Part shown: positions 18,211 through 27,260 of the stretch, in pieces
Layout of the letters: each line of letters opens with the position of its first letter
How positions within the stretch are numbered: the stretch's first letter is position 1
DNA from: an uncultured Rikenellaceae bacterium
Lineage (GTDB): Bacteria > Bacteroidota > Bacteroidia > Bacteroidales > Rikenellaceae
Length of the DNA stretch: 64,000 nucleotides
Reading direction: 5' to 3'
NCBI GenBank assembly: GCA_910577285.1
Contig: CAJTLO010000007.1
Coordinates: forward strand, 29,768-93,767
The notes under the pieces: model-generated
What the model saw: the letters and a program-made list of their open reading frames with translations, nothing else
Database searches by the model: none
What the model was told of the DNA's origin: nothing
Translations under genes and position numbers: made by a program

Positions 18211-19710
18211 TCAGAATTGAAAATAAATGAAGGGCTGTATCTCCGCCGACTTTACCTGCATGACCGCCCAGATGATCAAGGCCAGGAGCAGCGCATTCAC
18301 GACCAACGGATTGCGGACCACACGACCGCACACCCCCTCCTGCACCCGCTGGGGAGTGAAATGAGCGAGGTAGCCCGCCAGCATGAGGGCAAAGATTTCC
18401 CAGTATCCGACCACGATGTTGGGAATGAGCGACACGTCGAAATTGGTGAACACCTGTTCGAGTATCTCCACCCCCGTCCCCACGTCGCGTGCACGGAAGA
18501 AGATCCACCCCAGACACACGAGATGGAAAGTCACCACGATACCCGCTACGCGCCATCCCCGCTTCATATCCGCACCGACGACCTTCATCCGCGGGAAAAG
18601 CCGCATCAGGAATTTGTGCAGGGCCAGCAGCACCCCGTGAAAGCCGCCCCAGAGAATGAACCGCAGCGCCGCTCCATGCCACAGACCGCCCAGCAGCATG
18701 GTGACCACCAGGTTCACGTAGGTACGGAACCGCCCCTTTCGGTTGCCGCCGAGCGAAATATAGAGGTAATCCTTGAGCCATGCCGAAAGCGAGATGTGCC
18801 ACCGCCGCCAGAACTCGGTAATGGTGGCCGACTTGTAAGGCGAATCGAAGTTCTTGGGGAAACGGAATCCCAGCAGCAGGGCGATACCGATGGCCATATC
18901 CGAGTAACCGGAGAAGTCGCAATAGATCTGGAGCGCATAACCGTAAATCCCCATCAGGTTCTCGAATCCGGTGTAGAGCATCGGATTGTCGAAAACCCGG
19001 TCGACGAAGTTGACACTGATGTAGTCCGAGATGATCGCCTTCTTGACCAGACCGGTCATGATGAGAAAGAGGCCCCGCCCGAACATCTCCCGGGTCACCC
19101 GCAGGGGAGTCTGCCGTATCTGCGGAATGAAGTCGCGAGCACGCACGATAGGCCCCGCAACGAGCTGAGGGAAAAACGAAAGATAGAAAAAGTAGTCGAG
19201 CCAGTGCCGCAGCGGACGGAGTTGCCGACGGTAGATGTCGATCGTATAGCTCATCGACTGGAAAACGAAAAAGGAGATTCCCACCGGCAGGAAGATATTC
19301 CGGAAAGCCAGCACATCGCGCCCGGCCAGGTCGTTGGCCACCTGGATGAAAAGATTGGTATACTTGAAATAGGCCAGCATGCCGAGATTGATCAGCACGC
19401 TCAGCGCCACCAGTCCCCGCCGGTAGGGCCGCACCTCGGTCTTTGCAAGCAGCCGCCCTATGAGAAAGTCGGTAACGGATACGAGCACCAGCAGGAAAAA
19501 GTAGAAGCCCCCCGTCTTGTAGTAGAAGTAGACCGAGAAGAGCGAAACATAGACCATGCGCAGCACGGGTGTGCGACGCATGAACGCATAGAACAACGTG
19601 AATCCCGCGAAGAGAAACAGGAAGAGTCCGCTGCTGAAGATCAGCGGGTTGGCCGGATCGTACCTCAACAATCCGACGACGTTCTCCATTATGCGGGAAA
19701 TATCCACCAT
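18211..19710 (-). CDS. MBOAT family membrane-bound O-acyltransferase
   Basis: 499 residues and about ten membrane helices. The MBOAT signature is complete: WRRWHISLSAWLKDYLYI and the catalytic His in GGLWHGAALRFILWGGFHG. These proteins (AlgI, DltB and PatA type) move acyl, usually acetyl, groups across the membrane for attachment to an extracytoplasmic glycan. The gene directly upstream, 18 bases away, encodes an SGNH-fold protein. The pair resembles AlgI plus AlgJ/AlgX or PatA plus PatB. The acceptor polymer cannot be read from sequence. Confidence 0.93.
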   Translation of the reverse strand: MVDISRIMENVVGLLRYDPANPLIFSSGLFLFLFAGFTLFYAFMRRTPVLRMVYVSLFSVYFYYKTGGFYFFLLVLVSVTDFLIGRLLAKTEVRPYRRGLVALSVLINLGMLAYFKYTNLFIQVANDLAGRDVLAFRNIFLPVGISFFVFQSMSYTIDIYRRQLRPLRHWLDYFFYLSFFPQLVAGPIVRARDFIPQIRQTPLRVTREMFGRGLFLIMTGLVKKAIISDYISVNFVDRVFDNPMLYTGFENLMGIYGYALQIYCDFSGYSDMAIGIALLLGFRFPKNFDSPYKSATITEFWRRWHISLSAWLKDYLYISLGGNRKGRFRTYVNLVVTMLLGGLWHGAALRFILWGGFHGVLLALHKFLMRLFPRMKVVGADMKRGWRVAGIVVTFHLVCLGWIFFRARDVGTGVEILEQVFTNFDVSLIPNIVVGYWEIFALMLAGYLAHFTPQRVQEGVCGRVVRNPLVVNALLLALIIWAVMQVKSAEIQPFIYFQF

Positions 19711-19728
19711 CTCGTTTCTCTGAAGAGC

Positions 19729-21495
19729 CTATCGTTCGCACTCCCCGCCGGGGAACTTGTCTGCGGAAGAGGACACCCGCTCTCCGCACGTATCGCTCCC
19801 CTCGGCCGCCGGACAATCTTCCGACAGAGCCTCCCGGCCCTGTTCTCCGGCCTCCTTTCCCGCAAGCGTCTTCCCGGTGGAAACCTCCTCTGCGGAGGCC
19901 CCGAACGAGAATACGCCGCCGGAAACCTCCCGCAACCTGTCGGAAAGCGTATCGTCGAGCAAGGTGCCCCGGCCGAGGAGGCTCTCCGCACGTATCCTCA
20001 TCTCCTCCTGCAAGCGTTGTTCTTCAAGCCGGGCCCGCTCCGCATCCTGCTCCCGCACGCTCTCTACGGCTGCAAAAATGAACTTCACGAACTGTTCGGC
20101 AATATATTTGCCCCCCGGATAACCGATATGGGTATAATCCTTCGCCGCCCAATGGCGCTCCACGAACTTGGGCATCGAGTTGTCGCCCCCCATCGCCTGG
20201 TAGGTGTTCCAGAAACCCACGCCGCACACCTCGGCAGCACGCTCCTGGGTCCGCAGCATGGCCCGCACGGCAGGCATGGTCACGGCCGTGCCGTTCTGCA
20301 TGGTACTCCGGTCGCCCACGCTCATCACCACGACGGCACTCCCGGGAAAACACCGTTTGATATAGTCGATGATCCGCACGAGCTGCTTCTGGTAATGACC
20401 GTAGTCGGTCACGTCCGCCGACATGGCGTTCAGACCGTATTGAAGGATCACCATGTCGTAATTCAGGTAATCGGCGAACTGCCGGTTGATCTCCCGGGAG
20501 GTTCCCAGCAGGGCGAGTCCGCTGTTGCTGCGCACCGAAAAGTTGTGGACGCTCACCCCCACGCTGTCTTCGAGCACCACACCGTAACCGATAAAGCCGG
20601 CAGGATTCGCAAGATCGATGCGGAGTTCCGAAATGCCGGGTTCGCCGAGGGCGATCCGTTGCACCTGTTCGCCGGAATCGGGTATGTAGCGGCACGGCTC
20701 CCCCCCATTGATCGCCACGTCCAGTTGCGTATGCTCGCGGTTCACGAAGAAAAGCGTGGCCGTATTGCTCTTCTCGATGCGACGCCGGAACTGCACGCCG
20801 CGGTACTCCGTCGAAGCGCCCTCGCCGGGAATGGCGAGCATGCCCGACACGAAAAACCACTCCTTGTACTCTTCGGGAACGGTCTTGCGCCTGATCAGGT
20901 TGTAATCCGTCCATCCGCCATGGGTATGGGACACCGTACCGCGGTATTTGGAAAGCGGAGTGGAGAAAGGAACGAATCCTACCCCATTGCCCCCATAGGC
21001 CATCTGGAGTTGTTCGCGCAGGTCGGCCGTAATGATATCCGCCTCGATGAACGAGTCCCCGAGCACGGCGATCCGCACCGGCCGCCGATCGGCTTCGTAG
21101 GCCAGCGCATGATAGAAACGGGCCATCATCTGTCCGTCGGCACTGTAATCCGTAATCCGGACGATATCGGCCCCTTCCACACGAGGCACCGACAACCCCG
21201 GCGGAGCCGGCTCCGTCCCGTCCTCCTCGGAGAGCGTCCCCCCCGTAGCATCCACCTCCTCCTGCAAGGGAAGGGGCGGAAGCGCCTCTCCCGAGGGATC
21301 GTCGAGCGACTCGACATCGGAAACAGGCACCAGTCGTTCGTCCTGAAACGTCACCACATCGGAGAGAATATTCGCCCGCTTGAACGACACATGTCCCACA
21401 CGCCCCCCCGGAACGAACGAAACGCACACCAACAGCCCGATAATCAGTAAAGCCATGTAGCATGCGCTCCTTGTATAATCTTTCGGCCCCGACAT
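19729..21495 (-). CDS. SGNH/GDSL-type hydrolase or O-acetyltransferase partner of MBOAT
   Basis: 588 residues from ATG 21495 (MSGPKDYTR). The upstream open frame to 21768 only translates the tandem repeats and is rejected. An N-terminal anchor helix lies at residues 12-30 (CYMALLIIGLLVCVSFV), so the body is periplasmic. SGNH blocks are VLGDSFIEAD (nucleophile Ser), the Gly block VSHTHGGWTDYN, QYGLNAMS (Asn) and the Asp/His pair in DYTHIGYPGG. An Ala/Glu-rich coiled coil forms the C-terminus. With the downstream MBOAT it probably finishes acyl transfer to an envelope glycan. Confidence 0.85.
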   Translation of the reverse strand: MSGPKDYTRSACYMALLIIGLLVCVSFVPGGRVGHVSFKRANILSDVVTFQDERLVPVSDVESLDDPSGEALPPLPLQEEVDATGGTLSEEDGTEPAPPGLSVPRVEGADIVRITDYSADGQMMARFYHALAYEADRRPVRIAVLGDSFIEADIITADLREQLQMAYGGNGVGFVPFSTPLSKYRGTVSHTHGGWTDYNLIRRKTVPEEYKEWFFVSGMLAIPGEGASTEYRGVQFRRRIEKSNTATLFFVNREHTQLDVAINGGEPCRYIPDSGEQVQRIALGEPGISELRIDLANPAGFIGYGVVLEDSVGVSVHNFSVRSNSGLALLGTSREINRQFADYLNYDMVILQYGLNAMSADVTDYGHYQKQLVRIIDYIKRCFPGSAVVVMSVGDRSTMQNGTAVTMPAVRAMLRTQERAAEVCGVGFWNTYQAMGGDNSMPKFVERHWAAKDYTHIGYPGGKYIAEQFVKFIFAAVESVREQDAERARLEEQRLQEEMRIRAESLLGRGTLLDDTLSDRLREVSGGVFSFGASAEEVSTGKTLAGKEAGEQGREALSEDCPAAEGSDTCGERVSSSADKFPGGECER

Positions 21496-21519
21496 AAGAT
21501 TTCTGCGATATAACGCGCA

Positions 21520-21527
21520 CAAAGATA
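21520..21527 (-). promoter_or_regulatory. -7 promoter box (TATCTTTG) of the SGNH-MBOAT operon
   Basis: Exact consensus box 25 bases before ATG 21495. It is the first of several copies carried by the tandem repeat. A TTTG lies upstream at 21542-21545, but at 14 bases the spacing is shorter than usual. Confidence 0.5.
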
Positions 21528-21824
21528 CGGAAAGTAGAGTGCAAAACCGAATAGCATACGGGTTTTGCCCAGACGGAGTATCTAAGATAAAATCAAAAAT
21601 GCGGAAAGTCGAGCGCAAAACCGAACAGCATGCGGGTTGTGCCCAGACGGAGTATCTAAGACGAAAGTCAAAGATACGGAAAGTAGAGTGCAAAACCGAA
21701 TAGCATGCGGGTTTTGCCGAGACGGAGTATCTAAGACGAAAGTCAAAGATACGGAAAGTAGAGTGCAAAACCGAATAGCATGCGGGTTTTGCCGAGACGG
21801 AGTACCTAAGATAAAATCAAAGAT
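21521..21824. repeat. Four tandem 74-75-bp repeats plus the start of a fifth
   Basis: Units begin at 21521, 21595, 21670 and 21745, with a partial unit from 21819. Each holds aaagatacgg, then gcaaaaccga, then gacggagtat, with a few base changes. Copies 3 and 4 are nearly identical, which suggests recent expansion. Units 1, 3 and 4 carry TATCTTTG on the minus strand; unit 2 and the partial unit have changed boxes. Confidence 0.9.
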
Positions 21825-22406
21825 GACTATCATATTCACTTAAAATCGAAAGCGCAGTCGTACCGTAAGTCCGATACACAGTCGCGGAGCGATCCAATTA
21901 TAGGAAAAAAGGGAGAACGCACCATCGGCCGAGCGCCTATTATCACCCCGGACGCCCCTGGCCTGCGGTCCGTCGGAACGTCGCCGCCCACCCTTTCCGG
22001 CCCGAAGCCCCGCCTTGCACCCGTACCCGCACACGGCACTTCCCTACCGGCAGTTTCCAACAACTCCCTCCGCCGAAAGTTCCCTTTCACCGACACCTCG
22101 CGGCCGTTCCGCCTCCCCTGCTACAGTGCACCCTCTCCTTCATCGCCCCCAACGCTCCCCGGCCAACATTCCCAAACCTCCGGCACATCCATCGCTATTT
22201 CCCTACGCCATACGATCGCCATTCAATATTGCACGGTATCGTCCCCTGCTCCTCCCACCCCGCACTATCTACGAAACCAATCCAATCTCAGCACCCTCCA
22301 CCAAAGCTCCCAGACCATCGCACCCGACCAAACATCCGGCCCACGCCCCGATACCATGCGGCCCCCTCTTTCCAGCGCCACACGTCGGTCGGAGCAGCCT
22401 CTTCAA
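21825..22406. other. Intergenic, no gene supported
   Basis: About 580 bases between the tandem repeats and the terminator at 22407. Frames on both strands are Pro/Arg/Ser-rich and lack protein-like patterns. I see no RNA gene or clear promoter. Confidence 0.6.
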
Positions 22407-22438
22407 ACAAAAAAGGCGGTGCTTCGAAGCACCGCCTT
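22407..22438 (-). terminator. Rho-independent terminator of the TPR lipoprotein gene
   Basis: Perfect 26-base palindrome (aaggcggtgcttc...) at 22413-22438 followed on the minus strand by TTTTTT. It lies 20 bases past the stop at 22459. Confidence 0.9.
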
Positions 22439-22458
22439 CTGAGTTATCGTTTCCGACC

Positions 22459-24147
22459 TTAGAGAGCCTGGAATTCGGGCGAGTTGAAGAGCCTTGCGAA
22501 CTCTACATCGTTCTTGGCAGCCTCCCGGAGCGACGGCTTGAGAGCAATCGCGTTGCGCAGGTAGCTGAGAGCACCCTGGCTATCGCCCTCCCTCATGGCG
22601 ATCACGCCACGGAGGTATTCGGAATCTGCGCATTTGCAGTTGCCGAGCGCCTGTTTTGCTTTCGCATAGTTGCCGTTCAGCACCTCTACCACTGCGAGGT
22701 TGTAACCTTCGAGGTCGCGGGTAGCTACCACGTAGTCACCTTCGTGGAGAGCGACGAGACCCTTGTTCATCTTCGCTTCCTTGCTGTTGAGTGCGGACAG
22801 GTATTTCTTTGCCGACTCCAGGTCGCCCTGTGCGATGGCAACCGCTGCGAGGTTGTTCGTAACCGTCGGGTTGGCATTGATGCGAGCCGCTTTGTCGATA
22901 GCCTGTTTTGCACCGGCCACGTCACCGTTCATCATCAAAGCGACAGCGAGGTTGTTGTAAGCAGCTACATCGTTGTACTTCTCGGCAGCCATCCTGTAAG
23001 CGGCGATCTTCTTCGCCGGATCGTTGATGAGGGTTGCACCGTAAAGCATTTCGTCGAGCCTGAGCGTGCCGTCCTTCGCCTCTACGGCAGCTACCACCTC
23101 CTCATCGCTGAGACCGATTACATCGGCGGAAGCGACGATCTGGGTACGACGGAGCTCGGGAAGAATCTTGGTCTTGAGTTCGTTGTATACTACCGACAGG
23201 TTCTTGATCTCCTGCTCGCGACGTGCGGAGGAATCATACATGGAGAGCACCTGAAGGATGAGGTCCTTGTCGGCGATATCGGAAGCGGCAACCAGTTCGC
23301 GGAAACCTTCCCAGTCCTCGCCGTAAGCGGCAGCATCGTACTGTACGTCGATACCCTTGAGGTTCTGACGGATGGCTTTCTCACCGCTCTTGCTACGCTC
23401 TGCGGAGAGCTTCTGGTTGAAGTTCTCGGGACCGTCGGGCGAAGCGTAACCCTTCGCATAGATGGTACCCATCGTCACGTCCTCGGCAGCGGAGTTCTCA
23501 CGAACGAATGCCTCGAAGAGCTTCACCTGCTCGTCGGAGAGTTGGCTCTTGCGCACTACCGGGCTGTTGATCTGGTAGTGGATGTCGGCCTCGCCGGTCA
23601 CGGTCCTTACCCTCTTGAAGTTGTGGTCCATGAGGATCATGTAGGGCATATCGGCCAGCGTCTGTACGGTGCTGATACCCTGAGCCACTACCACCGAACC
23701 GAAATCGCCGAAAGTTTTGAACTTGTCGCGACGGCACTGGTCTGCGGTACGGCCCTCTACGCGGAGCACGAGCGTCGACAGATTGGCCCTCTCGTCATAC
23801 GGGAACACTACTTTCTGGGTGAAAACACCGCCCTTCTTCCACGAAACGGGAGTGTAGTTGTCCCTTACATCCTCGCCCTGGAAATATTTCGGCGTACCTA
23901 CCACTTCGCCGCCCTCGAACACGAGCACGGGAGTCACCTTAAGAATCATCTCCTCATAGAAGTACTTCTTGGGGAAGGTATACGTAATATCGGCCTCAAC
24001 GCTCTGTCCCTTAAGCGTAAGCACCTCCGGGGTAGCATAAGCATCTATCTTGCCGACATTCTTCTGCATTTTGTTGTACGGATTACATCCGACGAGCAGA
24101 ACCATCATTGTGGTAAGCGCCAGGCCCACCTGAGCTAATCTTCTCAT
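22459..24147 (-). CDS. TPR-containing lipoprotein with an OmpA-like segment
   Basis: 562 residues. The lipobox VLLVGC puts Cys at about residue 21. The first half is beta-rich and ends in a segment like OmpA C-terminal domains (IYAKGYASPDGPENFNQKLSAERS, about residues 225-250). OmpA domains bind peptidoglycan, so a wall-linked outer-membrane role is likely. The second half (about 370-550) is a run of TPR-like helices rich in Ala/Asn (AAYNNLAVALMMNGDVAGA, NNLAAVAIAQGDLESA). Codon use is more uniform than in its neighbours, as in well-expressed genes. The exact function is unknown. Confidence 0.88.
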   Translation of the reverse strand: MRRLAQVGLALTTMMVLLVGCNPYNKMQKNVGKIDAYATPEVLTLKGQSVEADITYTFPKKYFYEEMILKVTPVLVFEGGEVVGTPKYFQGEDVRDNYTPVSWKKGGVFTQKVVFPYDERANLSTLVLRVEGRTADQCRRDKFKTFGDFGSVVVAQGISTVQTLADMPYMILMDHNFKRVRTVTGEADIHYQINSPVVRKSQLSDEQVKLFEAFVRENSAAEDVTMGTIYAKGYASPDGPENFNQKLSAERSKSGEKAIRQNLKGIDVQYDAAAYGEDWEGFRELVAASDIADKDLILQVLSMYDSSARREQEIKNLSVVYNELKTKILPELRRTQIVASADVIGLSDEEVVAAVEAKDGTLRLDEMLYGATLINDPAKKIAAYRMAAEKYNDVAAYNNLAVALMMNGDVAGAKQAIDKAARINANPTVTNNLAAVAIAQGDLESAKKYLSALNSKEAKMNKGLVALHEGDYVVATRDLEGYNLAVVEVLNGNYAKAKQALGNCKCADSEYLRGVIAMREGDSQGALSYLRNAIALKPSLREAAKNDVEFARLFNSPEFQAL

Positions 24148-24219
24148 AATTAATGTATTAAGATAGTTATTATTATTTTATGAATCTTTTTCCCGAAAAA
24201 CTAAACAACGTTAGCAAAG

Positions 24220-24227
24220 CAAAAATA
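24220..24227 (-). promoter_or_regulatory. -7 promoter box (TATTTTTG) before the TPR lipoprotein
   Basis: TAnnTTTG match in an AT-rich leader 72 bases before ATG 24147. No -33 TTTG is seen at the right distance. Confidence 0.4.
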
Positions 24228-24285
24228 AGAATATATTTTTATTTACGCATAATTTTCACCTACAATTCTTTCTTTGCCGGAAAGG

Positions 24286-24314
24286 CTCCGGAAACGCGTG
24301 CTTCGTTTCCGGAG
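24286..24314 (-). terminator. Hairpin after pnp
   Basis: Perfect 11-bp stem (ctccggaaacg / cgtttccggag), 42 bases past the pnp stop. The T run after it is weak. Confidence 0.6.
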
Positions 24315-24356
24315 TTCCCATCCTGCGGTCCAAATCAATAGGCAAAAACCATACCA

Positions 24357-26573
24357 TTATTTCCTATGTTCGCGTTTTTCGTGCCTGCCATCACGTTTTT
24401 CGCCCCGGTCGCGCCTTTCGCGCTTCTCCGGCTCCTCGTAACCTTCCGGTTTCGGAAGCAACGCCTTGTGGGAGAGCTTGAGCTTGCCGGTCTTGGCGTC
24501 CTGACCGATCAGCTTGACCTCGATCATATCGCCCTCTTTCAGGCCGGTTTCGTCCATCGTCTCGAAACGCTTGTAGTCGATCTCGGAGATGTGCAGGAGC
24601 GCATCCTTGCCGGGAAGGATCTCCACAAAGGCGCCGAACGCCACGATGGAGCGGATCTTGCCGTTGTACACCTCGCCCACTTCGGGAACGGCCACGATGC
24701 CCTTGATACGGGCGAGGGCCGCATCCATCCCCTCTTTGTTCTCACCGAAGATATCCACAATACCCTTATTGTCCTCCTCGGTGATGGTGATGGTCGTACC
24801 GGTAGTCTTCTGGATCTCCTGGATCACCTTTCCGCCGGGGCCGATCACGGCACCGATAAAGTCGGACGGAATGACGATCTGTACGATACGCGGCACGAAC
24901 GGACGGAAGTCTTCGCGCGGTTCGGCGATCGTATCGGTCAGCTTGTCCATGATGTGCAGACGACCCACGCGCGCCTGTTCGAGCGCCCTGGCCAGCACCT
25001 CGTAAGAGAGGCCGTCCACCTTGATGTCCATCTGCGTGGCGGTGATACCGTCGCGGGTACCGGCCACTTTGAAGTCCATATCGCCCAGGTGGTCCTCGTC
25101 GCCGAGAATATCGGAGAGAATGGCATATTTATCCGACTCGGAATCGGAGATGAGTCCCATGGCGATACCCGAAACGGGCTTCTTGAGCTTCAGACCCGAA
25201 TCCATGAGGGCCAGCGTACCGGCGCACACCGTAGCCATCGAAGACGAGCCGTTCGATTCGAGGATATCCGACACCACACGCACCGCATACGGGTTCTCCT
25301 CCCCTACCGGCACCATGGGCTTGAGCGCCCTCCATGCGAGGTTGCCGTGTCCTATCTCGCGACGCGAAAGACCGCGGGCGGGCTTCGCCTCGCCCGTCGA
25401 GAAGGGCGGGAAGTTGTAGTGGAGCACGAACTGCTCGGAGCCCTGTACGAGCACCTGGTCGATCTGTTTCTCATCGAGTTTCGTGCCGAGCGTTACGGTC
25501 GTGAGCGACTGGGTTTCGCCGCGGGTAAAGATCGCCGAACCGTGTGCGGCGGGCAGCGGGCCCACTTCGCACCAGATCGGACGGATCTCGTCCGTGCGAC
25601 GGCCGTCGAGACGCTTGCCCTCGTCGAGGATCATGCGACGCATCGCCTTCTTCAGCACGTCGTCGTGGAAGTAACGTTTGATGAGGGGCAGCTTCTCGGC
25701 GAGCTCCTCCTCGGTATAACGGGCGCAGAACTCGGCCTCTATCTCTTCGAATTTCTCGGTACGCTCGTGTTTGCCCGATGCGCTCGTAGCCACCGCGTAG
25801 ACCTTGTCGTAGGTCTCCCGGATGACGAGCTGACGCAGCTCCTCGTCGCTGGCCTCGTGGCAGTAGGTCCGCTTCACATCCTTGCCCAGCTCCTTCATGA
25901 GCTCGATCTGCACGGCGCACTGTTTCTTGATCTCCTCGTGGGCGAACTTGATGGCCTCCAGCATGTCGGCCTCGCTCACCTCGTTCATCTCGCCCTCGAC
26001 CATGAGAATGTTGTCGATCGTGGCGCCGACCATGATGTCGATATCCGCACGGGCGTTATCGCTGAAGGTCGGGTTGATGACGAACTTGCCGTCGATACGC
26101 GCTACGCGCACCTCCGAGATGGGGCCGCCGAACGGAATGTCCGACACGGCCAGCGCCGCAGAAGCGGCCAGTCCGGCCAGGGCATCGGGCTGGATGTCGC
26201 GTGCGGCCGAAATAAGGTTCACCGTCACGAAAACCTCCGCATGGTAATCCGCAGGGAAGAGCGGACGAAGGGCCCTGTCGATGAGTCGGGCCACGAGTAT
26301 CTCGCTGTCCGACGGACGCGCCTCCCTCTTGAGGAAGCCGCCCGGATAACGGCCGGCAGCGGCGTATTTCTCCTTGTATTCCACCGAAAGCGGCATGAAA
26401 TCCACGTCCGGTTTGGCGTCCTTGGCGGCGACTACGGTCGCAAGGAGCATCGTATCCCCCTGCTTGACCACGACCGCACCGTCGGCCTGCTTGGCAAGTT
26501 TACCAGTCGAGATGGTAATCTCGCGGTCATCCCCCAGCGGAATGACCTTCGTCGTTTCTTTGTACATCGTCAT
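24357..26573 (-). CDS. pnp: Polyribonucleotide nucleotidyltransferase
   Basis: 738 residues, normal for PNPase. Two RNase PH domains are clear. The first has FLKREARPSDSEILVARLIDRALRPLFP; the second has the catalytic region FPPFSTGEAKPARGLSRREIGHG and the metal-site segment AGTRDGITATQMDIKVDG. KH (GAVIGPGGKVIQEI) and S1 (GKIRSIVAFGAFVEILPGKDALLH) domains follow, with a basic tail. It degrades RNA 3' to 5' using phosphate. It lies downstream of rpsO as in many bacteria, with a hairpin between them. Confidence 0.98.
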   Translation of the reverse strand: MTMYKETTKVIPLGDDREITISTGKLAKQADGAVVVKQGDTMLLATVVAAKDAKPDVDFMPLSVEYKEKYAAAGRYPGGFLKREARPSDSEILVARLIDRALRPLFPADYHAEVFVTVNLISAARDIQPDALAGLAASAALAVSDIPFGGPISEVRVARIDGKFVINPTFSDNARADIDIMVGATIDNILMVEGEMNEVSEADMLEAIKFAHEEIKKQCAVQIELMKELGKDVKRTYCHEASDEELRQLVIRETYDKVYAVATSASGKHERTEKFEEIEAEFCARYTEEELAEKLPLIKRYFHDDVLKKAMRRMILDEGKRLDGRRTDEIRPIWCEVGPLPAAHGSAIFTRGETQSLTTVTLGTKLDEKQIDQVLVQGSEQFVLHYNFPPFSTGEAKPARGLSRREIGHGNLAWRALKPMVPVGEENPYAVRVVSDILESNGSSSMATVCAGTLALMDSGLKLKKPVSGIAMGLISDSESDKYAILSDILGDEDHLGDMDFKVAGTRDGITATQMDIKVDGLSYEVLARALEQARVGRLHIMDKLTDTIAEPREDFRPFVPRIVQIVIPSDFIGAVIGPGGKVIQEIQKTTGTTITITEEDNKGIVDIFGENKEGMDAALARIKGIVAVPEVGEVYNGKIRSIVAFGAFVEILPGKDALLHISEIDYKRFETMDETGLKEGDMIEVKLIGQDAKTGKLKLSHKALLPKPEGYEEPEKRERRDRGEKRDGRHEKREHRK

Positions 26574-26611
26574 TATCTTAAACCTCTAAAAATGTCTTAT
26601 CCAATAAAAGC

Positions 26612-26639
26612 GAAGGCAATTATTTGTCTAATTGCCTTC
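26612..26639 (-). terminator. Hairpin between rpsO and pnp
   Basis: Perfect 11-bp stem (gaaggcaatta / taattgccttc, loop tttgtc) followed by GCTTTTATT on the minus strand. It may be an rpsO attenuator, or a processing site in the pnp leader as in the enterobacterial rpsO-pnp operon. Confidence 0.7.
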
Positions 26640-26666
26640 ACTTGACCGTCAGCCTGCAGGGCCGGA

Positions 26667-26939
26667 CTATTTCCTCAGGTTAAGGGCTTTCACAATGGCC
26701 CTGTAACGCTCTATGTCGACCTGCTTGAGGTAGTCGAGCGACTTGCGGCGCTTACCTACGAGCCTCAGCAACGCGCGCTGGGTACCGTAATCGTGCCTGT
26801 TCCTCTTCAGATGTTCCGTAAGGTGGTTGATACGGTAAGTGAATAACGCGATCTGGCTCTCGGGCGAACCAGTGTCGGTATTCGAAGAACCGTACTGCCC
26901 AAAAAGCTCCTGCTTTTTCTCAGCTGTTAAATAGCTCAT
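26667..26939 (-). CDS. rpsO: 30S ribosomal protein S15
   Basis: 90 residues, the normal S15 length. Recognised by GSSNTDTGSPESQIALFTYRINHLTEHLKRN (split by family-conserved positions) and the C-terminal RLVGKRRKSLDYL. S15 binds 16S rRNA helices 20-22 early in 30S assembly. It has a full consensus promoter and heads the transcript that continues into pnp. Confidence 0.98.
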   Translation of the reverse strand: MSYLTAEKKQELFGQYGSSNTDTGSPESQIALFTYRINHLTEHLKRNRHDYGTQRALLRLVGKRRKSLDYLKQVDIERYRAIVKALNLRK

Positions 26940-27009
26940 GACTAAATTGTTATTTTAGTGTTCCGCTTTACGATGCATCCGCCTTACCGGGTGACACCAA
27001 AGCGTGGCG

Positions 27010-27041
27010 CAAAGATAAATCTTTTTTCTTCTCCAAGCAAA
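27010..27041 (-). promoter_or_regulatory. Full Bacteroidetes promoter of rpsO
   Basis: TTTG at 27038-27041, 20 bases, then TATCTTTG at 27010-27017, 71 bases before the rpsO start. Both elements match the consensus exactly. Confidence 0.85.
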
Positions 27042-27189
27042 GAAGCGGCCTTTTAAAATTATTTATTATCATCATTTTAGACGAAGCCGCCCCCACGAAG
27101 GAGGAAACACGGAGCGAAGCCTCGATTCCTAAAATTTTTTAATAACCCCGCTCCCCGGAACGAAGGAAGAAAAACAGCGTCCGATTGGC

Positions 27190-27197
27190 TATATTTG
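27190..27197 (+). promoter_or_regulatory. -7 promoter box (TATATTTG) before the nfeD gene
   Basis: Exact match 63 bases before ATG 27261. The box rules out the upstream TTG 27195 as a start. No -33 is seen. Confidence 0.5.
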
Positions 27198-27260
27198 CAA
27201 CCGGAACACCCCCGCACCGAGCAAGGTGCGGCACGCATCCCCGATACCCACTCCGCAACC

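Noticed and set aside
21496..21768. 91-residue N-terminal extension of the SGNH protein
   Set aside because: It is a translation of the tandem repeats, crosses the promoter boxes, and would add a non-conserved Cys/Phe/Arg repeat before a normal anchor.
24366..26645. Long 759-codon + strand frame opposite pnp
   Set aside because: It is the antisense of a well-conserved gene in GC-rich DNA; its sequence shows no family and has the His/Arg/Leu-rich look of antisense frames. The same applies to the long antisense frames over the S41, SGNH/MBOAT and TPR genes.
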